Below, piece after piece: positions 14,405 through 25,396 of a stretch of 64,000 nucleotides of DNA. Source of the stretch: Amaranthus tricolor (lineage: Eukaryota; Streptophyta; Magnoliopsida; Caryophyllales; Amaranthaceae); the NCBI RefSeq assembly GCF_026212465.1, contig NC_080049.1, forward strand, positions 4,365,362-4,429,361, in the 5' to 3' direction. The notes beneath the pieces were generated by a model. That model was not told where the DNA came from. It was given only the letters and a program-made list of their open reading frames with translations, and did no database searches. How positions within the stretch are numbered: the stretch's first letter is position 1; every line of letters begins with the position of its first letter. A program made the translations under genes and the position numbers.

Positions 14405-16607
14405 GTGGCAAAAAAACTCTTAAAAACCCTTAAAAGCTCAACTTAACACGTAATTTCTAGCATATGAATATGATTTTCTATTGTAACCACTTCAACATAA
14501 TAATGTATACCAAATATTGTTGTGTGCCAAGTTGCGTGCAAAACAAACCAAGTTTGAGCTACTTTATGCGCAAAAGTGGCAAAAACGCTTAAAAACACTT
14601 AAAACCGCAACTTAACACGTAATTTCTAGCATATGACTATGATTTTCAATTCTATCCACTTCAACACAATAATATACATACCGAATAGTGTTGTGTGCCA
14701 AGTTACATGAAAAAACAAACCAAGTATGAGCTACTGTTATGCGTAAAAGTGCCAAAACGCTTAAAACCCCTTAAAATCGCAACTTAACACGCAATTTTTA
14801 TTAAATGACTATGATTTTCAATTCTAACCACTTCAACACAATAATATATACCAAATAGTGTTTTGTCCCTAGTTTCGTGCAAAACAAACCAAGTTTAAGC
14901 TACTTTATGCGCAAAAGGGGAAAAAACGCTTAAAAACCCTTAAAATCGCAACTTAACACGTAATTTCTAGCATATGACTATGATTTTCAATTCTAACCAC
15001 TTCAACAAAATAATATATGCCAAACAGTGTTGTGTGCCTAGTTTCGTGCAAAACAAACCAAGTTTGAGCTAACTTATGCGCAAAAGTGGCAAAAACGCTT
15101 AAAAAACCCTTAAAATCGCAACTTAACACGTAATTTCTAGCATATGACTATGATTTTCAATTCTAACCACTTCAAAACAATAATATATACCAAATAGTGT
15201 TGTGTGCCAAGTAACTTGCAAAACAAACCAAGTTTGAGCTACTTTACGCGTAAAAGTGGCAAAAACGCTTAAAAACCCTTAAAATCGCAACTTAACACGC
15301 AATTTTTATTATATGACTATGATTTTCAATTCTAAACACTTTAACACAATAATATATACCAAATAGTGTTGTGTGCCAAGTTTGTGCAAAACAAACCAAG
15401 TTTGAACTACTTTATGTGCAAAACTGGCAAAAATGCTTAGAAACACTTAAAATCGCAACTTAACACGTAATTTCTAGGATATGACTATGATTTTCAATTC
15501 AAACCACTTCAACACCATAATATATACCAAATAGTGTTGTGTGCCAATTTACATGCAAAACATGCCAAGTTTGAGGTACTTTATGCGTAAAAGTGGCAAA
15601 AACGCTTAAAAACCCTTAAAATCGCAACTTAACACGCAATTGTTATTATATGACAAAGATTTTGAATTCTAACCACTTCAACACAATAATATATACCAAA
15701 TAGTGTTGTGTGCCAAGATTCGTGCAAAACAAACCAAGTTTGAGCTACTTTATGCGCAAAAGGGGAAAAAAACGCTTAAAAACCCTTAAAATCGCAACTT
15801 AACACGTAATTTCTAGCATATGACTATGATTTTCAATTGTAACCACTTCAACAAAATAATATATGCCAAACAGTGTTGTGTGCCTAGTTTCGTGCAAAAC
15901 AAACCAAGTTAAGCTAATTTATGCGCAAAAGTGGCAAAAACGCTTAAAAACCCTTAAAATCGCAACTTAACACGTAATTTCTAGCATATGACTATGATTT
16001 TCAATTCTAACCACTTCAAAACAATAATATATACCAAATAGTGTTGTGTGCCAAGTAACATGCAAAACAAACCAAAGTTTGAGCTACTTTACGCGTAAAA
16101 GTGGCAAAAAACGCTTAAAAACCCTTAAAATCGCAACTTAACACGCAATTTTTATTATATGACTATGATTTTCAATTCTAAACACTTTAACACAATAATA
16201 TATACCAAATAGTGTTGTGTGCCAAGTTTTGTGCAAAACAAACCAAGTTTGAGCCACTTTATGTGCAAAATTGGCAAAAAATGCTTAGAAACACTTAAAA
16301 TCGCTACTTAACACGTAATTTCTAGCATATGACTATGATTTTCAATTCAAACCACTTCAACACCATAATATATACGAAATAGTGTTGTGTGCCAATTTAC
16401 ATGCAAAACATACCAAGTTTGAGGTACTTTATGCGTAAAAGTGGCAAAAACGCTTAAAAAACCCTTAAAATCGCAACTTAACACGCAATTTTTTATTATA
16501 TGACAAAGATTTTCAATTCTAACCACTTCATAATATATACCAAATAGTGTTGTGTGCCAAGATTCGTGCAAAACAAACCGAAGTTTGAGCTACTGTTATG
16601 CGCAAAA
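14405..16607 (-). repeat. Partial return to the 15-mer monomer order
   Basis: About 13 monomers follow the order of the later part of the 15-mer unit: the ACTCTTAAAAACCC monomer, the monomer with CACTTAAAACCGC, the GTGCCAAAA monomer, then the GGGGAAAA monomer and its followers. Bases differ more from the 15-mer copies than those copies differ from each other. This block therefore looks like an older relative of the unit, split from it by the dimer array. No gene is present. Confidence 0.7.
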
Positions 16608-17627
16608 GGGGAAAAAACGCTTAAAAAACACTTAAAATCGCAACTTAACATAATTTCTAGCACATGACGATTATTTTCAATTCTAACCACTTCAACACAA
16701 TAATATATACCAAATAGTGTTGTGTGCCAAGTTTGGTGCAAAACAAACCATGTTTTAGTTACTTTATACCCAAAAGTGGCAAAAAAACTCAAAAAAACCC
16801 TTAAAAGCTCAACTTAACACGTAATTTTTAGCATATGACTATGATTTTCTATTCTAGACCACTTCAACATAATAATGTATACCTAATATTGTTGTGTGCG
16901 AAGTTGCGTGAAAAACAAACCAAGTTTGAGCTACTTTATGCGCAAAAATGAAAAAATCGCTTAAAAACCCTTAAAATAGTAACTTAACACGTAATTTCAA
17001 GCATATGACTACGATTTTCAATTCTAACCACTTCAACACAATAAAAAATAACAAATAGTGTTGTGTGCCATGTTTCGTGCAAAACAAACAGAGTTTGAGC
17101 TTCCTAATGCGCAAAAGTGGCAAAAATGCTTAAAAAAACCTTAAAAGCTCAACTTAACACATAATTTCTAGCGTATGACTATGATTTTCAATTCTAACCA
17201 CTTCAACACAATTATATATACCAAATAGAGTTGTGTGCCAAGTTTCGTACGAAACAAACCAAGTTTGAACTAGTTTATGCCCAAAAGTGGCAAAAAAACT
17301 CATAAAAACCCTTCAAAGCTCAACTTAACACGTAATTTCTAGCATATGACTATGATTTTCTATTCTAACCACTTCAACATAATAATGTATACCAAATACT
17401 GTTGTGTGCCAAGTTGCGTGCAATACAAACCAAGTTTGAGCTACTTTATGCGCAAAAGTGGCAAAAACGCTTAAAAACACTTAAAACCGCAACTTAACAC
17501 GTAATTTATAGCATATGACTATGATTTTCAATTCTAACCACTTCAACACAATAATATATACCAAATAGTATTGTGTGCCATGTTTCGTCCACAACAAACC
17601 ATGTTTGAACTACGTTATGCCCCAAAA
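16608..17627 (-). repeat. Diverged monomers without clear HOR order
   Basis: Six or so full-length monomers whose variants (for example ATAAAAAATAACAAATAGTG near 17041) do not recur in register elsewhere in the window. No multimer period could be seen by eye. Nothing other than satellite is present. Confidence 0.7.
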
Positions 17628-18281
17628 GTGGCAAAAAAAACTCATAAAAACCCTTAAAAGCTCAACTTAACACGTAATTTCTAACATATGACTATGATTT
17701 TCTATTATAACCACTTCAACATAATACTTTATACCATATACTGTTGTGTGCCAAGTTGCGTGCAAAACAAACCAAGTTTGAGCTACTTTATGCACAAAAG
17801 TGGCAAAAACGCTTACAAAGCCTTAAAATCACAACTTAACATGTAATTTCTAGCATATGACTAAGATTTTCAATTCTAACCACTTCAATACATTAATATA
17901 AACCAAACAGTGTTGTGTTCCAAGTTTGGTGTAAAACAAACCAAGTTTGAGCTACTTTATGCGCAAAAGTGGCAAAAACGCTTAAAAACCCATTAAAAGC
18001 TCAACCGAACACGTAATTTCTAGCATATGATTATGATTTTCAATTCTAACCACTTCAACACAATAATATATACATAATAGTGTTGTGTGCCAAGTTTTGT
18101 GCAAAATAAACCAAGTTTGAGCTACTTTATGCCCAAAAGAGGCAAAAAAACTCATAAAAACCCTTAAAAGCTCAACTTAACACGTAATTTCTAGCATATG
18201 ACTATGATTTTCTATTCTAACCACTTCAACATAATAATGTATACCAAATACTGTTGTGTGCCAACTTGCGTACAAAACATA
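17628..18281 (-). repeat. Diverged relative of the 15-mer start
   Basis: Four monomers carry the same ordered marks as bases 1 to about 690: the ACTCATAAAAACCC monomer, then CGCTTACAAAG with ACATGTAATTTC, then GTTCCAAGTTTGGTG with a later CATATGATTATG, then ATACATAATAGTGTTG. Individual bases differ at a fair number of sites. This is either a progenitor of the 15-mer start or an old copy of it. The block ends at the first gap. Confidence 0.7.
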
Positions 18282-18381
18282 NNNNNNNNNNNNNNNNNNN
18301 NNNNNNNNNNNNNNNNNNNNNNNNNNNNNNNNNNNNNNNNNNNNNNNNNNNNNNNNNNNNNNNNNNNNNNNNNNNNNNNNN
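18282..18381. other. Assembly gap, 100 N, at orientation switch
   Basis: Exactly 100 undetermined bases. To the left the satellite ends in mid-monomer on the minus strand; to the right it resumes with GTAGAAATTACGTG on the plus strand. The round length is the usual placeholder for a join of unknown size, so the true distance may be anything. Open frames that cross it are artefacts. Confidence 0.99.
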
Positions 18382-19400
18382 GTAGAAATTACGTGTTAAG
18401 TTGCAATTTTAAGGGTTTTCCAAACATTTTTGCCACTTTTAGCATAAAATAGCTCAAACTTGCTTTGTTTTGCACGCAACATGGCACACAACACTATTTG
18501 ATATATATTATTGTGTTGAAGTGGTTAGAATTTAAAATCGTAGTCATATTATAGAAATTACGTGTTAAGTTGAGCTTTTAAGGGTTTTTAAAGCGTTTTT
18601 TTCCACTATTGCGCATAAAGTAGCTGAAACTTGGTTTGTTTTGCACAAAACTATGCACACAACACTATTTGATTTATATTATTGTGTTGAAGTGGTTAGA
18701 ATATATAAATCTTAGTCATATGCTAGAAATTAAGTGTTAAGTTGCGATTTTAAGAGTTTTTAAGTGTTTTTGCCACTTTTGCGCATAAAGTAGCTCAAAC
18801 GTGGTTGTCAAGCACGAAACTCGGAACACATCACTATTTGGTATATATTATTGTGTTGAAGAGGTTAAAAATGAAAATCATAGTCATATGCTAGAAATTA
18901 CGTGTTAAGTTGCGATTTTAAGGGTTTTTAAAGCGTTTTTGCTACTTTTGTGCATAAAGTAGCTCAAACTTTGTTTGTTTTGCACGCAACATGGAACACA
19001 ACACTATTTGGTATATATTAATGTGTTGAAGTGGTTAGAATTGAAAATTCATAGTCATATGCTCGAAATTACGTGTTAAGTTGCGATTTATTGGTTTTAA
19101 AGCGTTTTTGCCACTTTTGCGCATAAAGTAGCTCAAACATGGTTTGTTTTGCACCATACTAGGCACAAAACACTGTTTGGAATATATTATTGAGTGGAAG
19201 TTATTAGAATTGAAAATCATAGTCATATTCTAGAAATTACGTGTTAAGTTGCGATTTTAAGGGTTTTTAAGCGTTTTTGCCACTTTTGCGCACAAAGTAG
19301 CTCAAACTTGGTTTCTTTTGCACCAAAACTTGGCACACAACACTATTTGGTATATATTATTGTGTTGAAGAGGTTAGAATTTAAAATCATAGTCATATGC
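18382..19400 (+). repeat. Six-monomer lead-in block
   Basis: Six monomers in the order also found at about 25735-26745: one with GCAATTTTAAGGGTTTTC, one with GAGCTTTTAAGGG, one with AAATTAAGTGTTAAG, one with GCTACTTTTGTGC, one with GCGATTTATTGG and one with TGCGCACAAAG. The GCGATTTATTGG and TGCGCACAAAG marks are absent from the three 12-mer units that follow and belong to the super-unit family. The 12-mer array is therefore bracketed on both sides by the same monomer series. Confidence 0.75.
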
Positions 19401-22400
19401 TAGAAATTACGTGTTAAGTTGCGATTTTAAGTGGTTTTAAGTGTCTTTGCCACTTTTGCGCATAAAGTAGCTCAAACTTGGTTTGTTTTGCACAAGACGT
19501 GGCACACAACACTATTTGGTATATATTATTGTGTTGAAGTGGTTAAAATTGAAATGATAGTCATATGCTAGAAATTACGTGTTAAGTTGTGATTTTAAGA
19601 GTTTTTAAGTGTTTTCGCCACTTTTGCGCATAAAGTACCTCAAACATGGATGGTTTTGCACGAAACTTGGCACACAACACTATTTTGGTATATCGTATTG
19701 TGTTGAAGAGGTTAAAAATGCAAATCATAGTATAATGGTAGAAATATACGTGTTAAGTTGCAATTTTAAGGGTTTTCAAACATTTTTGCCACTTTTAGGC
19801 ATAAACTAGCTCAAACTTGCTTTGTTTTTGCACGCAACATGGCACACAACACTATTTGATATATATTATTGTGTTGAAGTGGTTAGAATTTAAAATCGTA
19901 GTCATATTATAGAAATTACGTGTTAAGTTGAGCTTTTAAGGGGTTTTTAAGCGTTTTTTCCACTATTGCGCATAAAGTAGCTGAAACTTGGTTTGTTTTG
20001 CACAAAACTATGCCACACAACACTATTTTATTTATATTATTGTGTTGAAGTGGTTAGAATATATAATCTTAGTCATATGCTAGAAATTAAGTGTTAAGTT
20101 GCGATTTTAAGAGTTTTTAAGTGTTTTTGCCACTTTTGCGCATAAAGTAGCTCAAACGTGGTTTGTCAAGCACGAAACTCGGAACACAACACTATTTGGT
20201 ATATATTATTGTGTTGAAGAGGTTAAAAATGAAAATCATAGTCATATGCTAGAAATTACGTGTTAAGTTGCGATTTTAAGGGTTTTTTAAGCGTTTTTTG
20301 CCACTTTTGTGCAAAAAGTAGCTCAAACATTGTTTGTTTTGCACGCAACATGGAACACAACACTATTTGGTATATATTATTGTGTTGAAGTGGTTAGAAT
20401 TGAAAATCATAGCCATATGCTAGAAATTACGTGTTAAGTTGCGATTTTATGGGTTTTAAAGCGTTTTTGCCACTTTTGCGCATAAAGTAGCTCAAACATG
20501 GTTTGTTTTGCACCATACTAGGCACAAAACACTGTTTGGGATATATTATTGAGTGGAAGTTTTTAGAATTGAAAATCATAGTCCAATTCTAGAAATTACG
20601 TGTTAAGTTGCGATTTTAAGGGTTTTTTAAACGTTTTTGCCACTTTTGCGCATAAAGTAGCTCAAACTTGGTTTCTTTTGCACCAAACTTGGCACACAAC
20701 ACTATTTGGTAATATATTATTGTGTTTGAAGTGGTTAGAATTTAAAATCATAGTCATATGCTAGAAATTACGTGTTAAGTTGCGATTTTAAGTGGTTTTA
20801 AGTGTCTTTGCCCACTTTTGCGTATAAAGTAGGGTCAAACTTGGTTTGTTTTGCACAACACTAGGCACACAACACTATTTGCTATATATTATTGTGTTGA
20901 AGTGGGTAGAATTGAAAATCATAGTCATATGCTAGAAATTTCATGTCAACTTGTGATTTAAACGGTTTTTAAGCGTTTTTGCCACTTTTGCGCATAAAGT
21001 AAGCTCAACCATGGTTTGTTTTGAACGAAACTAGGCACACAACACTATTTGGTATATATTATTGTGTTGAAGTGGTTAGAATTGAAAATCATAGTCATAT
21101 GCTAGAAATTACGTGTTAAGTTGAGTTTTTAAGGGGTTTTTAAGCATTTTTGCCACTATAGCGCATAGAGTAGCTTAAACTTGTTTTGTTTTGCACGAAA
21201 CTTGGCACACAACACTATTTGGTATACATTATTGTGCTGAAGTGGTTAAAAATGAAAATCATAGTCATATGCTAGAAATTACATGTTAAGTTCCGATTTT
21301 AATGGTTTTTAAGCGTTTTTGCACCAAACTTGGCACATAACACTATTTGGTATATATTATTGTGTTGAAGTGGTTCGAATTTAAAATCATAGTCATATGC
21401 TAGAAATTACGTGTTAAGTTGCGATTTTAAGTGGTTTTAAGTGTCTTTGCCACTTTTGCGTATAAAGTAGCTCAAACTTGGTTTGTTTTGCACAAGACGT
21501 GGCACACAACACTATTTGGTATATATTATTGTGTTGAAGTGGTTAGAATTGAAATGATAGTCATATGCTAGAAATTACGTGTTAAGTTGTGATTTTAAGA
21601 GTTTTTAAGTGTTTTCGCCACTTTTGCGCATAAAGTACCTCAAACATGGATGGTTTTGCACGAAACTTGGCACACAACACTATTTGGTATATCGTATTGT
21701 GTTGAAGAGGTTAAAAATGCAAATCATAGTATAATGGTAGAAATTACGTGTTAAGTTGCAATTTTAAGGGTTTTCAAACATTTTTGCCACTTTTAGGCAT
21801 AAACTAGCTCAAACTTGCTTTGTTTTGCACGCAACATGGCACACAACACTATTTGATATATATTATTGTGTTGAAGTGGTTAGAATTTAAAATCGTAGTC
21901 ATATTATAGAAATTACGTGTTAAGTTGAGCTTTTAAGGGTTTTTAAGCGTTTTTTTCCACTATTGCGCATAAAGTAGCTGAAACTTGGTTTGTTTTGCAC
22001 AAAACTATGCACACAACACTATTTTATTTATATTATTGTGTTGAAGTGGTTAGAATATATAATCTTAGTCATATGCTAGAAATTAAGTGTTAAGTTGCGA
22101 TTTTAAGAGTTTTTAAGTGTTTTTGCCACTTTTGCGCATAAAGTAGCTCAAACGTGGTTTGTCAAGCACGAAACTCGGAACACAACACTATTTGGTATAT
22201 ATTATTGTGTTGAAGAGGTTAAAAATGAAAATCATAGTCATATGCTAGAAATTACGTGTTAAGTTGCGATTTTAAGGGTTTTTAAGCGTTTTTGCCACTT
22301 TTGTGCAAAAAGTAGCTCAAACATTGTTTGTTTTGCACGCAACATGGAACACAACACTATTTGGTATATATTATTGTGTTGAAGTGGTTAGAATTGAAAA

Positions 22401-25396
22401 TCATAGCCATATGCTAGAAATTACGTGTTAAGTTGCGATTTTATGGGTTTTAAAGCGTTTTTTGCCACTTTTGCGCATAAAGTAGCTCAAACATGGTTTG
22501 TTTTGCACCATACTAGGCACAAAACACTGTTTGGGATATATTATTGAGTGGAAGTTTTTAGAATTGAAAATCATAGTCATATTCTAGAAATTACGTGTTA
22601 AGTTGCGATTTTAAGGGTTTTTAAACGTTTTTGCCACTTTTGCGCATAAAGTAGCTCAAACTTGGTTTCTTTTGCACCAAACTTGGCACACAACACTATT
22701 TGGTATATATTATTGTGTTGAAGTGGTTAGAATTTAAAATCATAGTCATATGCTAGAAATTACGTGTTAAGTTGCGATTTTAAGTGGTTTTAAGTGTCTT
22801 TGCCACTTTTGCGTATAAAGTAGGGTCAAACTTGGTTTGTTTTGCACAACACTAGGCACACAACACTATTTGCTATATATTATTGTGTTGAAGTGGGTAG
22901 AATTGAAAATCATAGTCATATGCTAGAAATTTCATGTCAACTTGTGATTTTAACGGTTTTTAAGCGTTTTTTGCCACTTTTGCGCATAAAGTAGCTCAAC
23001 CATGGTTTGTTTTGAACGAAACTAGGCCACACAACACTATTTGGTATATATTATTGTGTTGAAGTGGTTAGAATTGAAAATCATAGTCATATGCTAGAAA
23101 TTACGTGTTAAGTTGAGTTTTTAAGGGTTTTTAAGCATTTTTGCCACTATAGCGCATAGAGTAGCTTAAACTTGTTTTGTTTTGCACGAAACTTGGCACA
23201 CAACACTATTTGGTATACATTATTGTGCTGAAGTGGTTAAAAATGAAAATCATAGTCATATGCTAGAAATTACATGTTAAGTTCCGATTTTAATGGTTTT
23301 TAAGCGTTTTTGCACCAAACTTGGCACATAACACTATTTTGGTATATATTATTGTGTTGAAGTGGTTCGAATTTAAAATCATAGTCATATGCTAGAAATT
23401 ACGTGTTAAGTTGCGATTTTAAGTGGTTTTAAGTGTCTTTGCCACTTTTGCGTATAAAGTAGCTCAAACTTGGTTTGTTTTTGCACAAGACGTGGCACAC
23501 AACACTATTTGGTATATATTATTGTGTTGAAGTGGTTAGAATTGAAATGATAGTCATATGCTAGAAATTACGTGTTAAGTTGTGATTTTAAGAGTTTTTA
23601 AGTGTTTTCCGCCACTTTTTGCGCATAAAGTACCTCAAACATGGATGGTTTTTGCACGAAACTTGGCACACAACACTATTTGGTATATCGTATTGTGTTG
23701 AAGAGGTTAAAAATGCAAATCATAGTATAATGGTAGAAATTACGTGTTAAGTTGGCAATTTTAAGGGTTTTCAAACATTTTTGCCACTTTTAGGCATAAA
23801 CTAGCTCAAACTTGCTTTGTTTTGCACGCAACATGGCACACAAACACTATTTGATATATATTATTGTGTTGAAGTGGTTAGAATTTAAAATCGTAGTCAT
23901 ATTATAGAAATTACGTGTTAAGTTGAGCTTTTAAGGGTTTTTAAGCGTTTTTTCCACTATTGCGCATAAAGTAGCTGAAACTTGGTTTGTTTTGCACAAA
24001 ACTATGCACACAACACTATTTTATTTATATTATTGTGTTGAAGTGGTTAGAATATATAATCTTAGTCATATGCTAGAAATTAAGTGTTAAGTTGCGGATT
24101 TTAAGAGTTTTAAGTGTTTTTGCCACTTTTTGCGCATAAAGTAGCTCAAACGTGGTTTGTCAAGCACGAAACTCGGAACACAACACTATTTGGTATATAT
24201 TATTGTGTTGAAGAGGTTAAAAATGAAAATCATAGTCATATGCTAGAAATTACGTGTTAAGTTGCGATTTTAAGGGTTTTTAAGCGTTTTTTGCCACTTT
24301 TGTGCAAAAAGTAGCTCAAACATTGTTTGTTTTGCACGCAACATGGAACACAACACTATTTGGTATATATTATTGTGTTGAAGTGGTTAGAATTGAAAAT
24401 CATAGCCATATGCTAGAAATTACGTGTTAAGTTGCGATTTTATGGGTTTTAAAGCGTTTTTTGCCACTTTTGCGCATAAAGTAGCTCAAACATGGTTTGT
24501 TTTGCACCATACTAGGCACAAAAACACTGTTTGGGATATATTATTGAGTGGAAGTTTTTAGAATTGAAAATCATAGTCATATTCTAGAAATTACGTGTTA
24601 AGTTGCGATTTTAAGGGGTTTTTAAACGTTTTTTGCCACTTTTGCGCATAAAGTAGCTCAAACTTGGTTTCTTTTGCACCAAACTTGGCACACAACACTA
24701 TTTGGTATATATTATTGTGTTGAAGTGGTTAGAATTTAAAATCATAGTCATATGCTAGAAATTACGTGTTAAGTTGCGATTTTAAGTGGTTTTAAGTGTC
24801 TTTGCCACTTTTGCGTATAAAGTAGGGTCAAACTTGGTTTGTTTTGCACAACACTAGGCACACAACACTATTTGCTATATATTATTGTGTTGAAGTGGGT
24901 AGAATTGAAAATCATAGTCATATGCTAGAAATTTTCATGTCAACTTGTGATTTTAAAACGGTTTTTAAGCGTTTTTGCCACTTTTGCGCATAAAGTAGCT
25001 CAACCATGGTTTGTTTTGAACGAAACTAGGCACACAACACTATTTGGTATATATTATTGTGTTGAAGTGGTTAGAATTGAAAATCATAGTCATATGCTAG
25101 AAATTACGTGTTAAGTTGAGTTTTTTAAGGGTTTTTAAGCATTTTTGCCACTATAGCGCATAGAGTAGCTTAAACTTGTTTTGTTTTGCACGAAAACTTG
25201 GCACACAACACTATTTGGTATACATTATTGTGCTGAAGTGGTTAAAAATGAAAATCATAGTCATATGCTAGAAATTACATGTTAAGTTCCGATTTTAATG
25301 GTTTTTAAGCGTTTTTGCACCAAACTTGGCACATAACACTATTTGGTATATATTATTGTGTTGAAGTGGTTCGAATTTAAAATCATAGTCATATGC
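19401..25396 (+). repeat. 12-monomer HOR, three copies of about 2.0 kb
   Basis: Unit starts, set at the TAGAAATT of the monomer with AAGACGTGGCACAC, are 19401, 21401, 23393 and 25397, giving lengths of 2000, 1992 and 2004 bp. Each unit has 12 monomers in the same order, and its last monomer lacks 41 bp, which explains why the period is shorter than 12 times 169 bp. Most differences between copies are one-base changes in homopolymer runs. Diagnostic marks include AAACATGGATGGTTTTG, GTCAAGCACGAAACTCGG and AATTTCATGTCAACTTG. No gene is present; open frames at 19035-19226 and 19609-19809 are satellite. Confidence 0.92.
21273..21400 (+). repeat. Monomer with 41-bp deletion, ends 12-mer copy 1
   Basis: This monomer is 128 bp. 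It reads AAGCGTTTTTGCACCAAAC, joining the T-run before GCCAC directly to the TTTTGCACC that normally lies 41 bp further on. TTTTGC flanks both breakpoints, so loss by slippage or annealing between short direct repeats fits. Identical forms occur near 23312, 25317, 30011 and 34534, making this the best marker for unit boundaries on the plus-strand side. Confidence 0.9.

Larger units (their letters stand above)
1..18281 (-). repeat. 169-bp satellite array, minus-strand segment
   Basis: Continuous head-to-tail monomers of about 169 bp with no other sequence between them. On the plus strand each monomer is read as its reverse complement, seen as recurring AGTGGCAAAAACGC, CTAGCATATGACTATGATTT and CAACACAATAATATATACC. 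HOR blocks inside are listed separately. Monomer variants here (for example those with AACTCATAAAAACCC, and those with GGGGAAAAAACGC) are not seen in the plus-strand part, so this is a separately evolved segment. There is no gene, transposon or RNA gene in it. The array is cut by the window edge at base 1. Satellite identity is seen directly; a centromeric or pericentromeric role is inferred. Confidence 0.97.

Noticed and set aside
18198..18452. Open frame across the first gap; similar ones at 51148-51453
   Set aside because: They are open only because 100 N are read as unknown residues. The flanking parts are satellite.
18000..18800. Palindromic fold-back duplication around the first gap
   Set aside because: Although orientation flips, the monomer types on the two sides differ and their order is not mirrored, so there is no large inverted repeat of identical arms.
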